Positions 49,616 through 59,694 are shown, counted from the stretch's first letter. The stretch: 64,000 bases of DNA from Rhizomicrobium palustre (GCF_011761565.1 NZ_JAASRM010000001.1:2418139-2482138); one strand, 5' to 3'. The notes: generated by a model from the sequence alone, not told the origin. Made by a program: numbers and translations.

Positions 49616-51325
49616 TCAAACGCGGTTTAGCGCGAATCCCGGGGCGGCATTTTCAACATGACCTAGCTCTGATTGCTGGAATAGAGCCGCGCCTGTTACG
49701 CCCTGTGCAACATAGATGTCATGGTGTCCTGCCTCGGCCTTCGCACTCCCCATGATCGATACGCGTGTGAAGACCGCATCGCTTAAGCGGCGACCTTTGG
49801 CATCGGGGGCGGTAATGATGCTGAGACCATCCGAAAAACTGTCCTCGATGGAGAGATCGCGCACGCGCAGCCCGGAGATGTCCTTGTGGTGCAGGCAGAC
49901 CTGAAAAGCGCCGCGCCAGGTCCAGCCGTGATCATAGCCGCCGCAGCGCAATAGTCGGCAATTCCCCACAATCGTCTCGCCGGTGAAATTATTATCTTGC
50001 TTGGCATCGCTGGTGGGGAAGGTCGTGCTGATAAGAATGCCGCAACCCGAGGCGATATCGCGGAACAGACAATCTTCGATACGGTTATTGGCGCCGCCAT
50101 AAATTGCGCCGCCTTGCGCTAGGAAAGGAAGTTCTCCAGTACAACGCCGGATCAAATTGCTTCCGGGAACGGGTCCCGCCGCTTCAAAGCCTTGATCGGA
50201 CGGCGCAGGCCAAATGGCGAAGCAGTCATCACCGGTATTGCGTGCCGAGCAGTCTTCGATCACGCAGTCGCTTGTCCCGACGCAAAGGTTGATCCCATCG
50301 GCAAAAGTATTGCGCAACCGGCAGCCTTCGATCCGTATGCCGCGGCAAAGATAGAACCACATGCCGACTTTGGTATGCTCGATCCAGAGGCGCGAGACAA
50401 CGCAGTCGCGTCCGCCCGCGCCGAAAATCCCGTCATTTTGTTCATTATCGTTGCGATATATAAGTTTGCCGATAAGGGCAAAATCGCAAAGTCTGCTCTT
50501 CTCACCGGTGAGTTTGAAGCGTAGACGGCGGCTGGGTTCAGGATAAAGCTCTTCATCGCCATTAAAACGCGTATGCCACATGCCTGCGCCTTGAAGGGTG
50601 ACATGCGCAGGAATCTCGATGTCGCCCGTCAGGGTGTAATCTCCCGGTGGGATATAGGCGATTTTCCTCTCGCGTGCTGCATCGGCCAGGAGTTTGCGTA
50701 AGGCCCGGGTGTAATCGCCACCTTCCACGGGAATGTCGGTAAGCGCCAATGCTTCTTCGGGGCGAGGCAGGGGTGGCGGGGCCAACTCCAAATCCACGAA
50801 ATCGACTACGCAAAAGGACGCTGCGCCACGTTTGATCAGGGTGACAACATCGCCTTTCGCCAAGGGGATATCGCGCAACACTACATCATCAAAGAAATGG
50901 CGCGGCTTTGCCTCTTTGGGATTGTTGCTGAAAGGATAGTCGCCATAAAGCCAGGTGAAGCGCGAGGTAAGGGCAAGCTCTGCCGTTTTCTTGCCATTCA
51001 CTTGAACTTCGAGCCTGTCCTCCAATCCACCGCCGTCAGGCGCATCAGGCAGGCAATAGCGCAGCAGAAGCGTATTGGCTCTGTCGTTCACCGTGAAGCG
51101 GAGATAATCTCCCGGCTTATTCAGCTTTACGCAGGTCTGATGCGCGGCCTCGTTTTCGATTCTGTACGGCCCGTAGGCCGGCCCTAATACCGCGCCCGTT
51201 GTCTCCATCGCTTCGGCTTGATAGCTGGTCCAAAGCTGTGCCGCGCCGAGAGGGGGGAGCGATGCCGCCATCAGGCGAGGAGCCATCAAAAGTGCAGTGG
51301 AAGCCAATAACTGGCGCCGGTTCAT
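49616..51325 (-). CDS. Secreted GH87-like beta-helix enzyme (putative alpha-1,3-glucanase/mycodextranase)
   Basis: The 569-residue protein has a signal peptide (MNRRQLLASTALLMAPRLMAAS). A CBM35-like beta-sandwich covers about residues 28-180, and a right-handed parallel beta-helix about 195-560 (VTLQGAGMWHTRF, repeated turns such as NRIEDCLFRDIASGCGIL). FADGINLCVG (Asp343) and RNTGDDCFAIWP (Asp366, Asp367) reproduce the D, D+23, D+24 pattern I recall for the catalytic aspartates of GH87 alpha-1,3-glucanases. A more general GH28/pectate-lyase-like enzyme is the alternative. Its ATG overlaps the stop of the GH65 gene by 4 bases, so it is the last gene of a four-gene operon with a GH65 phosphorylase. 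Confidence 0.65.
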   Translation of the reverse strand: MNRRQLLASTALLMAPRLMAASLPPLGAAQLWTSYQAEAMETTGAVLGPAYGPYRIENEAAHQTCVKLNKPGDYLRFTVNDRANTLLLRYCLPDAPDGGGLEDRLEVQVNGKKTAELALTSRFTWLYGDYPFSNNPKEAKPRHFFDDVVLRDIPLAKGDVVTLIKRGAASFCVVDFVDLELAPPPLPRPEEALALTDIPVEGGDYTRALRKLLADAARERKIAYIPPGDYTLTGDIEIPAHVTLQGAGMWHTRFNGDEELYPEPSRRLRFKLTGEKSRLCDFALIGKLIYRNDNEQNDGIFGAGGRDCVVSRLWIEHTKVGMWFYLCRGIRIEGCRLRNTFADGINLCVGTSDCVIEDCSARNTGDDCFAIWPAPSDQGFEAAGPVPGSNLIRRCTGELPFLAQGGAIYGGANNRIEDCLFRDIASGCGILISTTFPTSDAKQDNNFTGETIVGNCRLLRCGGYDHGWTWRGAFQVCLHHKDISGLRVRDLSIEDSFSDGLSIITAPDAKGRRLSDAVFTRVSIMGSAKAEAGHHDIYVAQGVTGAALFQQSELGHVENAAPGFALNRV

Positions 51326-53631
51326 GTCTGATGCTCCTGGGGCCGCTCGATCATGAGCTTTCGCCCTGGCGCGCAGCTTAGCGCGAGGCCCCAGAGTTCG
51401 AAAAGAGCCGCGTTCCGGTTTGCTTCGGCGGCTTTGATCTCGATGCTTTTGGGGGTGATTGTTACCGCGAAGTTGTCGCCCTTATAAGCCAGGGGAAAGG
51501 CGAGGCGTGTCCAGTTCTTATAAAGGCGCGGCGTAATGATCACGCGATCCGTCGCCGTTCGCACGCCTGCGAAGCCGAAGATGACCGTCATCCAGGCTCC
51601 CCCATTCGCCGCTGGGTGAGAGCCGCCCATGAACACGGTACCCACATAGACCTTGTATTTGGCTTCGAGGTCCAGTGTCGCTGTCATGCGGAAATACGCA
51701 TAGGCCGCGTCCAAGGCGCCGAACTCAGTCGCCACCATGGCATAGGCCGAGGCTGAGAGGCTTGATCCGTGTTCGGTGCGCGGCTCGTAATACTCCCAAT
51801 TGGCTTTTTTGACGGCGGCGGAATAGCGGTCCTTGAAGAGGTTTAGCATCATCACCACATCGGCCTGTTTGATGACCTGGGTAGGCACCGCCAAACCCTG
51901 CGCGGCACCAAGATATTCATCTGGGTGGATGCGCTGTGCTTTCAAGGTTTCGACAGGCACATCTTTCAGGCCGAAATAGCCTTCGAACTGCTCGATAATG
52001 CCCGTCTCGGGATCTGGCTCGGCCACAAAGAGTTGGCGCGCGGCTTCGGCGAAGAGTGGCAATTCCTGCGCGATGTCAATTTTCCGCACGAGGTCTGCCA
52101 GGAAGCCGCTATGGGTCTGGCCAAGATAGGCGGCAAGCTCACAAGCGATTTCGAAGGTGGCCTTGGCCACCATATTGGTGAAGGCGTTGTTATTGACCCG
52201 TTCGTGATATTCGTCGGGCCCGATAACGTCGAGTATCTCGTAGCGGTTCTTGTCCTTCTTGAAATAGGCATAGGAGTAATAGAAGCGCGCGCATTCCAAG
52301 ATGACTTCGGCTCCGCCCTCGAGCAGCAGGCTGTCATCGCCTGTGATCTTGAAATAATCCCACATGGCAATGGCGACGTCGCCGGAGATGTGGACCTGCT
52401 TGTCACGAAAATGGGTGCGCAACTCGCGCTTGGTCAAAGGATCGCCGATGTTGAAATAGGTACAGGCGTCTTCGCCGGTATCCTGGCTTTCCCAGGCATA
52501 AAACGCGCCTTTGAACCCAGCCCCTTCCGTCTTGGCCTTGGCGCGAGCGCCCGGCAGGGTGTGCATGCGATAGCGCAGAAGCTCGGCGGCGATATCCGGC
52601 ATGGTGTGCAGGAAGAACGGAAACATGAACATTTCCGTGTCCCAGAATACCGCGCCTTTATAGACTTGGCCAGAGAGCGCGCGCGCCGGAATGGAATTGC
52701 CGCTGCCTTTGACTGGTGCCGCGATCAAGAGCTGGAAAATAGAATAGCGTAAGGCCTGCTGCGCCTGCGGATCTCCTTCCAGCTCCACGTCGCAATGGGC
52801 CCATTTCTTCGCGAAAGCAGCGCGCTGCTCATGCAGAAGGGCGTCAAAGCCTATGCCGATGGCCTGTTGCACGTTGTCCAGTGCCGCGTTTATCGCTGGG
52901 TGGTGATCCTTATCAAAATCCGTCGCCACTGCGAAGAATTTTTCGAAGCTATAGGTCTCTCCAGCTTCCGCGTGTAGACGCACGCAGCGCAAATTTCGTT
53001 TTTCTTCTACGCGCTGGATTTCCTCGCCAAAGTGGATTTGCGCGGCTTCCGCTACCGCCACACATTTTCCCGCTTCATGGGTACGGCCATGAACGAGAAG
53101 CGCGGCGCTTTTGCTTTCGAATTGGAGATCGATCAGATGAGGGCCATTGAGGTCCCAGATATTGGCGTCGATGCCGGTTTCGATCACAAGTTCGGCGGCT
53201 TTCTCGCACTGTACGCTATAGCGGATCACGCCCAGATGCGGCCGCATTGCACTAAGAAAACGCGTGGCGCGGATGGTCACGAGATTCTCCTGCACCGAAA
53301 ATCGCGTCTCGCGTTCAAACGTGGCGTCACGCAGATTTAGGGATTGGCGATGGCTTTCAACTGGGGTGGAAAGCGCTGATAGCGGCTCCCCGTTAAGCAT
53401 CACGCGGGTGTAGCCGCCATTGGGGGCATTCACCGGCTCGCGCCAAGCATCGCCCACTTGATCGAAAATGCCCGCCAAGGTAATGCCGACGAGTTCATCG
53501 GGGCCGAATTCGTCTAACGTGCCGCGATAGCCCATATAACCATTGGCGATTTGATAGATATTGCCGGTGCGCATGATGGCTTCGCGCGCGGTGGAGAAAT
53601 TGCGGCATTCAATTATCCAGGGGGTGATCAT
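51322..53631 (-). CDS. GH65 disaccharide phosphorylase
   Basis: The 769-residue cytoplasmic enzyme (no signal peptide) has all GH65 landmarks: N-terminal GNIYQIANGYMGYRGTLDEF, FWDTEMFMFPF (329-339), the general acid Glu474 in GPDEYHERVNNNAFTN, KQADVV (588-593) and the phosphate-binding HGSSLS (621-626). Family members split trehalose, maltose, kojibiose or nigerose with phosphate into glucose and beta-glucose-1-phosphate; the residues seen do not decide which. The HGSSLS loop argues for phosphorolysis rather than hydrolysis. It overlaps the upstream MFS gene and the downstream GH87-like gene by 4 bases each, and the operon also encodes beta-phosphoglucomutase, the expected consumer of its product. 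Confidence 0.9.
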   Translation of the reverse strand: MITPWIIECRNFSTAREAIMRTGNIYQIANGYMGYRGTLDEFGPDELVGITLAGIFDQVGDAWREPVNAPNGGYTRVMLNGEPLSALSTPVESHRQSLNLRDATFERETRFSVQENLVTIRATRFLSAMRPHLGVIRYSVQCEKAAELVIETGIDANIWDLNGPHLIDLQFESKSAALLVHGRTHEAGKCVAVAEAAQIHFGEEIQRVEEKRNLRCVRLHAEAGETYSFEKFFAVATDFDKDHHPAINAALDNVQQAIGIGFDALLHEQRAAFAKKWAHCDVELEGDPQAQQALRYSIFQLLIAAPVKGSGNSIPARALSGQVYKGAVFWDTEMFMFPFFLHTMPDIAAELLRYRMHTLPGARAKAKTEGAGFKGAFYAWESQDTGEDACTYFNIGDPLTKRELRTHFRDKQVHISGDVAIAMWDYFKITGDDSLLLEGGAEVILECARFYYSYAYFKKDKNRYEILDVIGPDEYHERVNNNAFTNMVAKATFEIACELAAYLGQTHSGFLADLVRKIDIAQELPLFAEAARQLFVAEPDPETGIIEQFEGYFGLKDVPVETLKAQRIHPDEYLGAAQGLAVPTQVIKQADVVMMLNLFKDRYSAAVKKANWEYYEPRTEHGSSLSASAYAMVATEFGALDAAYAYFRMTATLDLEAKYKVYVGTVFMGGSHPAANGGAWMTVIFGFAGVRTATDRVIITPRLYKNWTRLAFPLAYKGDNFAVTITPKSIEIKAAEANRNAALFELWGLALSCAPGRKLMIERPQEHQT

Positions 53632-55115
53632 GCCGCTTCCCCGTCCTTCACAAAGGCCATCAGAATTCCGGCGAGCACCATGGCGATCCCACCCAATGCA
53701 ATCGCGTAAATCGCTGCGCCATGGAAGAATTTCTGGACCAGAAGTCCGAGAATGGCGGCGGCGAGAATCTGCGGGATCACCAGGAAGAGATTGAACATCC
53801 CCATATAGACGCCCATCTTTTTATGCGAGACGGCGCTCGAGAGAATGGCGTAGGGGATGGTCAAAAGGCTCGCCCAGGCGATACCGATCGCCGTCATGGA
53901 GATCAAAAGATACGTAGGATCGGTGAAGAGATACATCGATAGAAGCCCCGCACCGCCGATGAGCAGGCAAACGACATGGGTAGTCACGCGGCCAATTTTC
54001 CGGGTGAGCGGGGGCAGAAGAAACGCCACCAGCGCCGCGACGCCATTATAGACCGCCATCAGCACGCCAACCCAATTTGCCCCATCATTATAGAGCGCGC
54101 TGGTCGGATCGCTGGAATGGAAATGGAAGCTCGTCACCGCAGGCGTGGAGTAGATGAACATGGCAAAGAGCGCGAACCAAGTCAGGATCGTGACCAAAGC
54201 GAGCTGCTTCATCGTGGCGGGCATGGTTTTTAAATCGGCAACGATTTCCACCATGCCGGTGGTCTTTCCCGCGTACGCCCTGAGCGCGGCGATGATCTGC
54301 AACGCACCATAAAATGCGAGACCAAAGGAGAGAATATATAGCCCCTGATACCACTCCTGCGCGCCTACCACCCAGCTAAAGGCGAGGCCCAAGAGAACCA
54401 GAACGATACCCTCGACCATGCACTGGCGTGTATTGAGGCTCGTTTCGCCGCTGCTTTCGTCGTTTTTGCTGCCGAAGCTCTCAAGCTCTTCCGGCGTATA
54501 TTCGCGCACTTTGAAAACTGTCCAAAGAACGGTCGCCAGGAATGCAACGCCGCCGACATAAAATGACCATTTCACCGAAGGCGGAATTTCACCTGCGGGC
54601 GCGGTATTGGCTAGATGAAGCCAATTGGCGAACAGCCAAGGGCAAATGGAAGCCACCACAGAGCTGATGCCGATAAAGAAGGTCTGCATGGCAAAGCCGC
54701 TGGTGCGCTGCCCTTCTGGCAGCATATCGCCGATGAAGGCCCGGAAGGGCTGCATGGTGACATTGATGGAGGCATCCATGATCCAGAGCATGCCCGCAGC
54801 CACCCATAAAGCAGGCGAGTTCGGCATGAAGAGCAGGGCCAGCGACGACAGGATCGCGCCCAAGAGGAAATAGGGCTTGCGCCGCCCCAACCGGTTCCAG
54901 GTCTTATCACTCAAATGGCCGATGATGGGCTGAATCAGCAGACCGGAGATGGGGGCCGCGATCCACAGGATCGGGATGTTCTCGACCTTGGCACCCAGGG
55001 TTTCGAAAATCCGGCTGACATTGGCGTTCTGCAGCGCGAATCCGAATTGGATGCCTACATAACCAAAGCTCATATTCCAGAGTTGCCAAAAGGCGAGCGG
55101 CGGCTTTTTGTTCAT
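53628..55115 (-). CDS. MFS sugar:cation symporter (SLC45/MalA-like)
   Basis: The 495-residue protein has about twelve membrane segments. It begins FWQLWNMSFGYVGIQFGFALQNANVSRIF and has GHLSDKTWNRLGRRKPYFLLGA between helices 2 and 3, the signature of the GPH/SLC45 sucrose-maltose group that includes Caulobacter MalA-type porters. It should move a disaccharide from periplasm to cytoplasm. It lies between beta-phosphoglucomutase and GH65 with 4-base overlaps on both sides, so its substrate is probably the disaccharide that GH65 cleaves. Confidence 0.9.
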   Translation of the reverse strand: MNKKPPLAFWQLWNMSFGYVGIQFGFALQNANVSRIFETLGAKVENIPILWIAAPISGLLIQPIIGHLSDKTWNRLGRRKPYFLLGAILSSLALLFMPNSPALWVAAGMLWIMDASINVTMQPFRAFIGDMLPEGQRTSGFAMQTFFIGISSVVASICPWLFANWLHLANTAPAGEIPPSVKWSFYVGGVAFLATVLWTVFKVREYTPEELESFGSKNDESSGETSLNTRQCMVEGIVLVLLGLAFSWVVGAQEWYQGLYILSFGLAFYGALQIIAALRAYAGKTTGMVEIVADLKTMPATMKQLALVTILTWFALFAMFIYSTPAVTSFHFHSSDPTSALYNDGANWVGVLMAVYNGVAALVAFLLPPLTRKIGRVTTHVVCLLIGGAGLLSMYLFTDPTYLLISMTAIGIAWASLLTIPYAILSSAVSHKKMGVYMGMFNLFLVIPQILAAAILGLLVQKFFHGAAIYAIALGGIAMVLAGILMAFVKDGEAA

Positions 55116-55963
55116 GATGATATGCTGCCTGAATGGATGCTGTCCGGAGCGCCCGGGCGTGTTCTGACGAAATGTTCGAACCAGTGATCGATCTCGCCAA
55201 GGGTAATTTCGGAAAGGTCGCTCACAACCATATCCGCCCCCCGGCGTTTCAACTCTTCGCGATTGTCCTCGCGAGCAATGCCGATGGTCAGCCCAAAGCG
55301 CCCGCGTGCCCCTGCTGCAACGCCCGATACGGCATCTTCCACTACCACCGTGCGATGGCGCATGACGCCCAACCGCTCACAGGCAATGGCAAAGATATCG
55401 GGCGCGGGTTTGCCTTGAAGCCCCATCTCTGCGGCGGTGACACCATCCACCCGCGTCTCGAAAAGATCGAGCACGCCGGCTTTTTGGAGAATCTTAACGC
55501 CATTCTTGGATGAGGTCGCGACCCCTAGCTTCACCTGCCGCGCCCGCAGAGCCTCGATAAATGCCATCGTCGAGGCAAAAAGTGAGACCTCTCTGGTATC
55601 GAGACTCTGATTGAAAGCCTGATCCTTGCGATTGCCGAGCGCGCAAACCGATTGGCTGCCAGGAAGGTCCGAAGGTTCCCCGTCGGCAAGCGCAATTCCC
55701 CGAGACGCTAAAAACGCGCGCACCCCATCATAGCGCGGACGCCCGTCGACATATGCAAGATAGTCGCTTTGGGTGAAAGAGCTGAAGGGTGTTCCCGTCT
55801 CTCCACTAAGGGCCTCAAGAAAGTCATCGAACATCTCTTTCCACGCCGCCGCATGCAGAGACGCGGTATCTGTGATGACCCCGTCCATGTCAAAGATCAC
55901 CGCGTCGAAGAACAGATCGGGGCGGGGGTTATCTGATGAAAAGGTAGCTGGCCGTCCGCGCAT
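55112..55963 (-). CDS. pgmB: Beta-phosphoglucomutase (HAD superfamily)
   Basis: The 283-residue protein has the HAD nucleophile motif FDMDGVITDTASLHAAAW, motif II ATSSKNG, the lysine of GLQGKPAPDIF, and motif IV VVEDAVSGVAAG. The cap contains DYLAYVDGRPRYDGV, as in beta-phosphoglucomutases that convert beta-glucose-1-phosphate to glucose-6-phosphate. It is the first gene of the operon with MFS, GH65 and GH87-like genes and completes that pathway. ATG 55963 is used; GTG 55978 is also in frame but lacks a ribosome-binding site. It is divergent from the TonB receptor at 56338. Confidence 0.88.
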   Translation of the reverse strand: MRGRPATFSSDNPRPDLFFDAVIFDMDGVITDTASLHAAAWKEMFDDFLEALSGETGTPFSSFTQSDYLAYVDGRPRYDGVRAFLASRGIALADGEPSDLPGSQSVCALGNRKDQAFNQSLDTREVSLFASTMAFIEALRARQVKLGVATSSKNGVKILQKAGVLDLFETRVDGVTAAEMGLQGKPAPDIFAIACERLGVMRHRTVVVEDAVSGVAAGARGRFGLTIGIAREDNREELKRRGADMVVSDLSEITLGEIDHWFEHFVRTRPGAPDSIHSGSISS

Positions 55964-55978
55964 GGATCTACTCGACAC

Positions 55979-56337
55979 GTCAATGTGATGCTTCCGGCGA
56001 CGAAACCGGCGCGACCATTATCGGCAGGGCGAAAGCGCTGCCAATCGCAGCGCATACGTATACTTGAAGTGCAGTGCCTTTCCCTCTGTTGCGCAAACGC
56101 CGCATAGGGCACCCATGCGCAATCGCCGGTTCAACGTATACGTATACGGCGGCATTGGCATCAGAAGGTGGGTGAGAAGATTATGCTGCCCGATCGCTGC
56201 GTCCGCGGCGCATCAGGGGCAGAGACGCGAAAGCGGGAGACAGGATCCGGAATAAAGCACTCGGACCGCTCCAGATGCGCGACGTCAACACATCGCCGGT
56301 CAACCGGCGGGGAAGTGATTTTGGGAGGAATACCAGT
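55979..56337. promoter_or_regulatory. Divergent control region with two phased palindromes
   Basis: No gene is supported between the pgmB operon and the receptor. CGTATACGTATACG (56135-56148) is a perfect 14-bp palindrome. ATACGTAT (56054-56061) repeats its 8-bp core. Both centre on CG as LacI-family sites do, and their centres are 84 bases apart, eight helical turns. A LacI dimer pair could loop this region and silence both directions. Confidence 0.65.
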
Positions 56338-59300
56338 ATGAGAATTCAAGGCTCTGGCCGAAAGGCCATGATGAGGGGGAGCGCCTCGCTGCTGGCGCTG
56401 ACGGCTTTTGCCGCGATGGCTTCGGGCCAGGAGCAGGCGCTAGAGACGGTGGTGGTCACCGGTACGCGCGCCGCCCTCGAATCCGCGGTCAGCATCAAGC
56501 GCAATGCCGATACCGTGGTCGATTCCATCACCGCCACCGATATTGGCGTGTTCCCGGACAAATCTGTTTCCGATGCCATCCAGCGCGTGCCCGGCATTAC
56601 GGTCTCGCATCTTCAGTCAGATGACGACACCACCCACCCTTCAGGTGAAGCGACCGGCGTCTTGGTCCGCGGCCTTACCTTTGTGCGCACCAACTTCAAT
56701 GGGCGCGATAGCTTCTCGGCCGATGGTCATCGTGGGTTGAACGTCAATGACGTGTCCCCGGAAATGATCGGCGGCATCGACGTCTATAAGAACCAGACCG
56801 CAGATATGATTGAAGGCGGTATTGCCGGCATCGTGAATATCCGCACCCGCATGCCTTTCGATGCGGAGGATCATATCCTCGCCGCTTCGGCCAAGATGAA
56901 CTATAATGACCGCTCCGATGTCGTGACTTATGATTACTCGGGTGTCGCGGGCAAGAACTTCGATACTGAATACGGCCGCTTCGGTGTGCTGCTCGGCTAT
57001 GCCAACAGCCATGTCGTGACACAAACAAATTCGGTGGTGTCACTGCGCAACGGTACCTTCTGTTCGGCAGGTGCGACCAATCCGGATGGCTCGGCCAAGG
57101 TGGGCACGGATGGTACCATCCCTTGCTCGGCGACGCCTTATGGCGGCTCGACTTGGCAATACATTCCGGATCAGGTGAACTTCAGCCGCGTCAATTATAA
57201 CCGCAAGCGCGAAGGAAAGTCCTTTGCCTTGCAGTATGAAAACCCCGCCAAGAGCTTGCGTTGGAATTTCCAGTACAACGAATCCAATTACCGCAACGCT
57301 TGGCTGGAACACAGCTCCAACATCAACATGTTCGGCATGTGGGCGGCGCCTGGCTTTAACCCGATGGCGACCCAAGCGGTGATGCCGGCCTTTGGAACCT
57401 CGCCCTTCACCTTCAACAGTAACGGGACCTTGAAATCCGGCGTGATCGCATCTCCCCTCGGCTCCTGGATGGGGAATTGGGGTGGCAGCTATCAGCATGC
57501 TGTGGACGCGGCATCCGTCGTGCCGGGCTTGCCCTATGTGAACTATTGCGGTCCCGATGCCGGTCACACCTGCGCCAACACAGCTACCAATGGTGTGACC
57601 CTTGAAAACCAGTCGCGCGTCTTCGATCACTCCGAAGGCACCCGCGATTTCTCCACCAACTTGCAATGGGATGCGACTGAGAAGCTGCATTTCACGGTCG
57701 ATGGCCAATATATCAGCGCCAAGACCGGCAACAACGATATGCTGGTGGCGAACGACGTTCTGGTGAATGCCAAATATGAGCGCGACGGTTCGGGTCCGCC
57801 CACCATCACGCTTTTGCCGGGCGACAACGTCAATTATGCGCCGGGCTTCCTCACCAATGCGCACAACTACTACAGCGCCTTTGTGCAGGACCATAAGGAG
57901 CGCAACAATGCTCAGGAAATCGCGCTGCGCGGCGATGTCGAATATGACATCAACAATGGCTGGCTGAGTTCGATCAAGGCTGGTGTGCGCTATGCCAACC
58001 GCAAGCAAGTCGTGCGCTACTCGGCCTATAATTGGAGCCCAGTCACAGCACCTTATATGTGCAATGGGCCGGCCTTCAGCATCGATAACACCTCGCCCTC
58101 GCCCTATCCGGCGTCTTGCGGCAATTCCAATACCTTCCAGGGTTATGGTGCGAATATCTGGGAGAAAGGCAATTTCGGCCCAGATTTCTACAACGGCACC
58201 GTCTTCAATCCGGGCGACACGGTCTGGCTGAAAAACTCCGTACTCACCAATCCCGATGCGGCTGGCTTGGCGCTAGGGCAGAAGACGACCCAGAATCCGG
58301 GTTCCTGGACGCCGATCTGCTATCGCGCCGGCGCGACGGATTGCTATCTGCCGTCGGAAGTATTGAACGTCACCGAAAAGACGACCGCCGGGTATCTGAT
58401 GGTGTCCTTCGGTGGGGATAGTCTTGCGGTGTTCGGTGTTCCTGTGTCGGGCAATATCGGCGCGCGCTACATCCAGACCGAGCTGACCTCCACGGGTGGT
58501 ATCTCTTTCCCGACCCATGATTGGTACGCCAACAACACCTTGCCTTCGACCCCGGCCTGTAACGCCCCAGTCACGGGCAACAATGTCACCAATATCTCCT
58601 GTTGGCTGTCGGCTGGCTTGGGGGCTTTCAGTAATGGCGGCTCTGGCCTCAACTCCTATGGCAAAACCACGTATAATCTCCTGCCGAGCGCCAATATCCG
58701 CTTCGACCTCACCGATAATTCGATTGTGCGCTTCGCCGTCTCCGAAGCGATGTCGCGCCCGGATTTCGGATATCTGCGCAACTATGTCGGCATCAGCGCG
58801 CCCAATATCGATGTCAGCAATACCTCGCCCTATGTGGTCTATAACTCGCCGACTGCGGCACACACCCCAGCGAACGTCACGGGCTACAACTTCCTCTTTA
58901 TCGCCAATGCCGGTAATCCCGCACTGAAGCCGATGACCTCCTGGCAGTATGATGCCACCTTCGAGCATTATTTCAGCCCATCCAGCTCCTTCACGGCCGG
59001 GCTGTTCCTGAAGGAACTCAACAACAGCATCGCTTATGGCGAGGTGACGCGCGCTATCACCAATAATGGTTCGACCCAAAACATACTGGTCCGCGGTCCG
59101 GTGAATTCGCCGAATGGCGGCGAGCTCTGGGGCTTCGAACTGGCCTATCAATCCTTCTTCGATTTCCTGCCTGCGCCGTTTGATGGTCTGGGTACTCAGC
59201 TCAACTACATCCACACCCATCAGGCGGGGATCCATAATTCCAACCTGGCAGTTCAGCCGGGTTATATCGCAGGCTCGACCATCGCCTTCGGCGGCGGTTT

Positions 59301-59694
59301 GCAGGTCGACAATGCGGTGATCGACTCCCATCGCTTGGCGGGGATTTCTGACGACTCCTACAACATCATCGCACTCTATGAAAAAGGCCCGATCGGCGTG
59401 CGCCTAGCCTATAACTACCGTTCGTCCTTCCTGACCGATAACCTCGACTGCTGCACCGGCACGCCGATGTATCAGAAGGGCGCGGGCTTCCTGGATGGTT
59501 CGGTGCGGTATTCGGTGAACGACCACTGGGAAGTGTCGCTCGACGGCTCCAACCTGCTCGACACGCCCATCGTGTTCCAGCAGCAGGTCATTGGCGATAC
59601 CTCTCTGTCGCCCAAAGCCAAGCCCGTCATTCTGGACACGGGCTGGAGCAAGAGCGGGCGTCTGCTGCAGTTCGCCGTTCGCGTGAAGTACTGA
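56338..59694 (+). CDS. TonB-dependent receptor, carbohydrate-locus type (2)
   Basis: The 1118-residue outer-membrane receptor has a signal region (SASLLALTAFAAMASG). The TonB box LETVVVTGTRAALESA lies near residue 35, and the plug contains DIGVFPDKSVSDAIQRVPGITV. The barrel ends RVKY. It is of the same class as the receptor at 44971 and likely imports an oligosaccharide. ATG 56338 has GGGAGGA 8 bases upstream; an in-frame ATG at 56275 would add 21 uncharacteristic residues before the signal peptide. It is divergent from the pgmB-MFS-GH65-GH87-like operon across paired operator sites, so they are probably co-regulated. Confidence 0.92.
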   Translation: MRIQGSGRKAMMRGSASLLALTAFAAMASGQEQALETVVVTGTRAALESAVSIKRNADTVVDSITATDIGVFPDKSVSDAIQRVPGITVSHLQSDDDTTHPSGEATGVLVRGLTFVRTNFNGRDSFSADGHRGLNVNDVSPEMIGGIDVYKNQTADMIEGGIAGIVNIRTRMPFDAEDHILAASAKMNYNDRSDVVTYDYSGVAGKNFDTEYGRFGVLLGYANSHVVTQTNSVVSLRNGTFCSAGATNPDGSAKVGTDGTIPCSATPYGGSTWQYIPDQVNFSRVNYNRKREGKSFALQYENPAKSLRWNFQYNESNYRNAWLEHSSNINMFGMWAAPGFNPMATQAVMPAFGTSPFTFNSNGTLKSGVIASPLGSWMGNWGGSYQHAVDAASVVPGLPYVNYCGPDAGHTCANTATNGVTLENQSRVFDHSEGTRDFSTNLQWDATEKLHFTVDGQYISAKTGNNDMLVANDVLVNAKYERDGSGPPTITLLPGDNVNYAPGFLTNAHNYYSAFVQDHKERNNAQEIALRGDVEYDINNGWLSSIKAGVRYANRKQVVRYSAYNWSPVTAPYMCNGPAFSIDNTSPSPYPASCGNSNTFQGYGANIWEKGNFGPDFYNGTVFNPGDTVWLKNSVLTNPDAAGLALGQKTTQNPGSWTPICYRAGATDCYLPSEVLNVTEKTTAGYLMVSFGGDSLAVFGVPVSGNIGARYIQTELTSTGGISFPTHDWYANNTLPSTPACNAPVTGNNVTNISCWLSAGLGAFSNGGSGLNSYGKTTYNLLPSANIRFDLTDNSIVRFAVSEAMSRPDFGYLRNYVGISAPNIDVSNTSPYVVYNSPTAAHTPANVTGYNFLFIANAGNPALKPMTSWQYDATFEHYFSPSSSFTAGLFLKELNNSIAYGEVTRAITNNGSTQNILVRGPVNSPNGGELWGFELAYQSFFDFLPAPFDGLGTQLNYIHTHQAGIHNSNLAVQPGYIAGSTIAFGGGLQVDNAVIDSHRLAGISDDSYNIIALYEKGPIGVRLAYNYRSSFLTDNLDCCTGTPMYQKGAGFLDGSVRYSVNDHWEVSLDGSNLLDTPIVFQQQVIGDTSLSPKAKPVILDTGWSKSGRLLQFAVRVKY

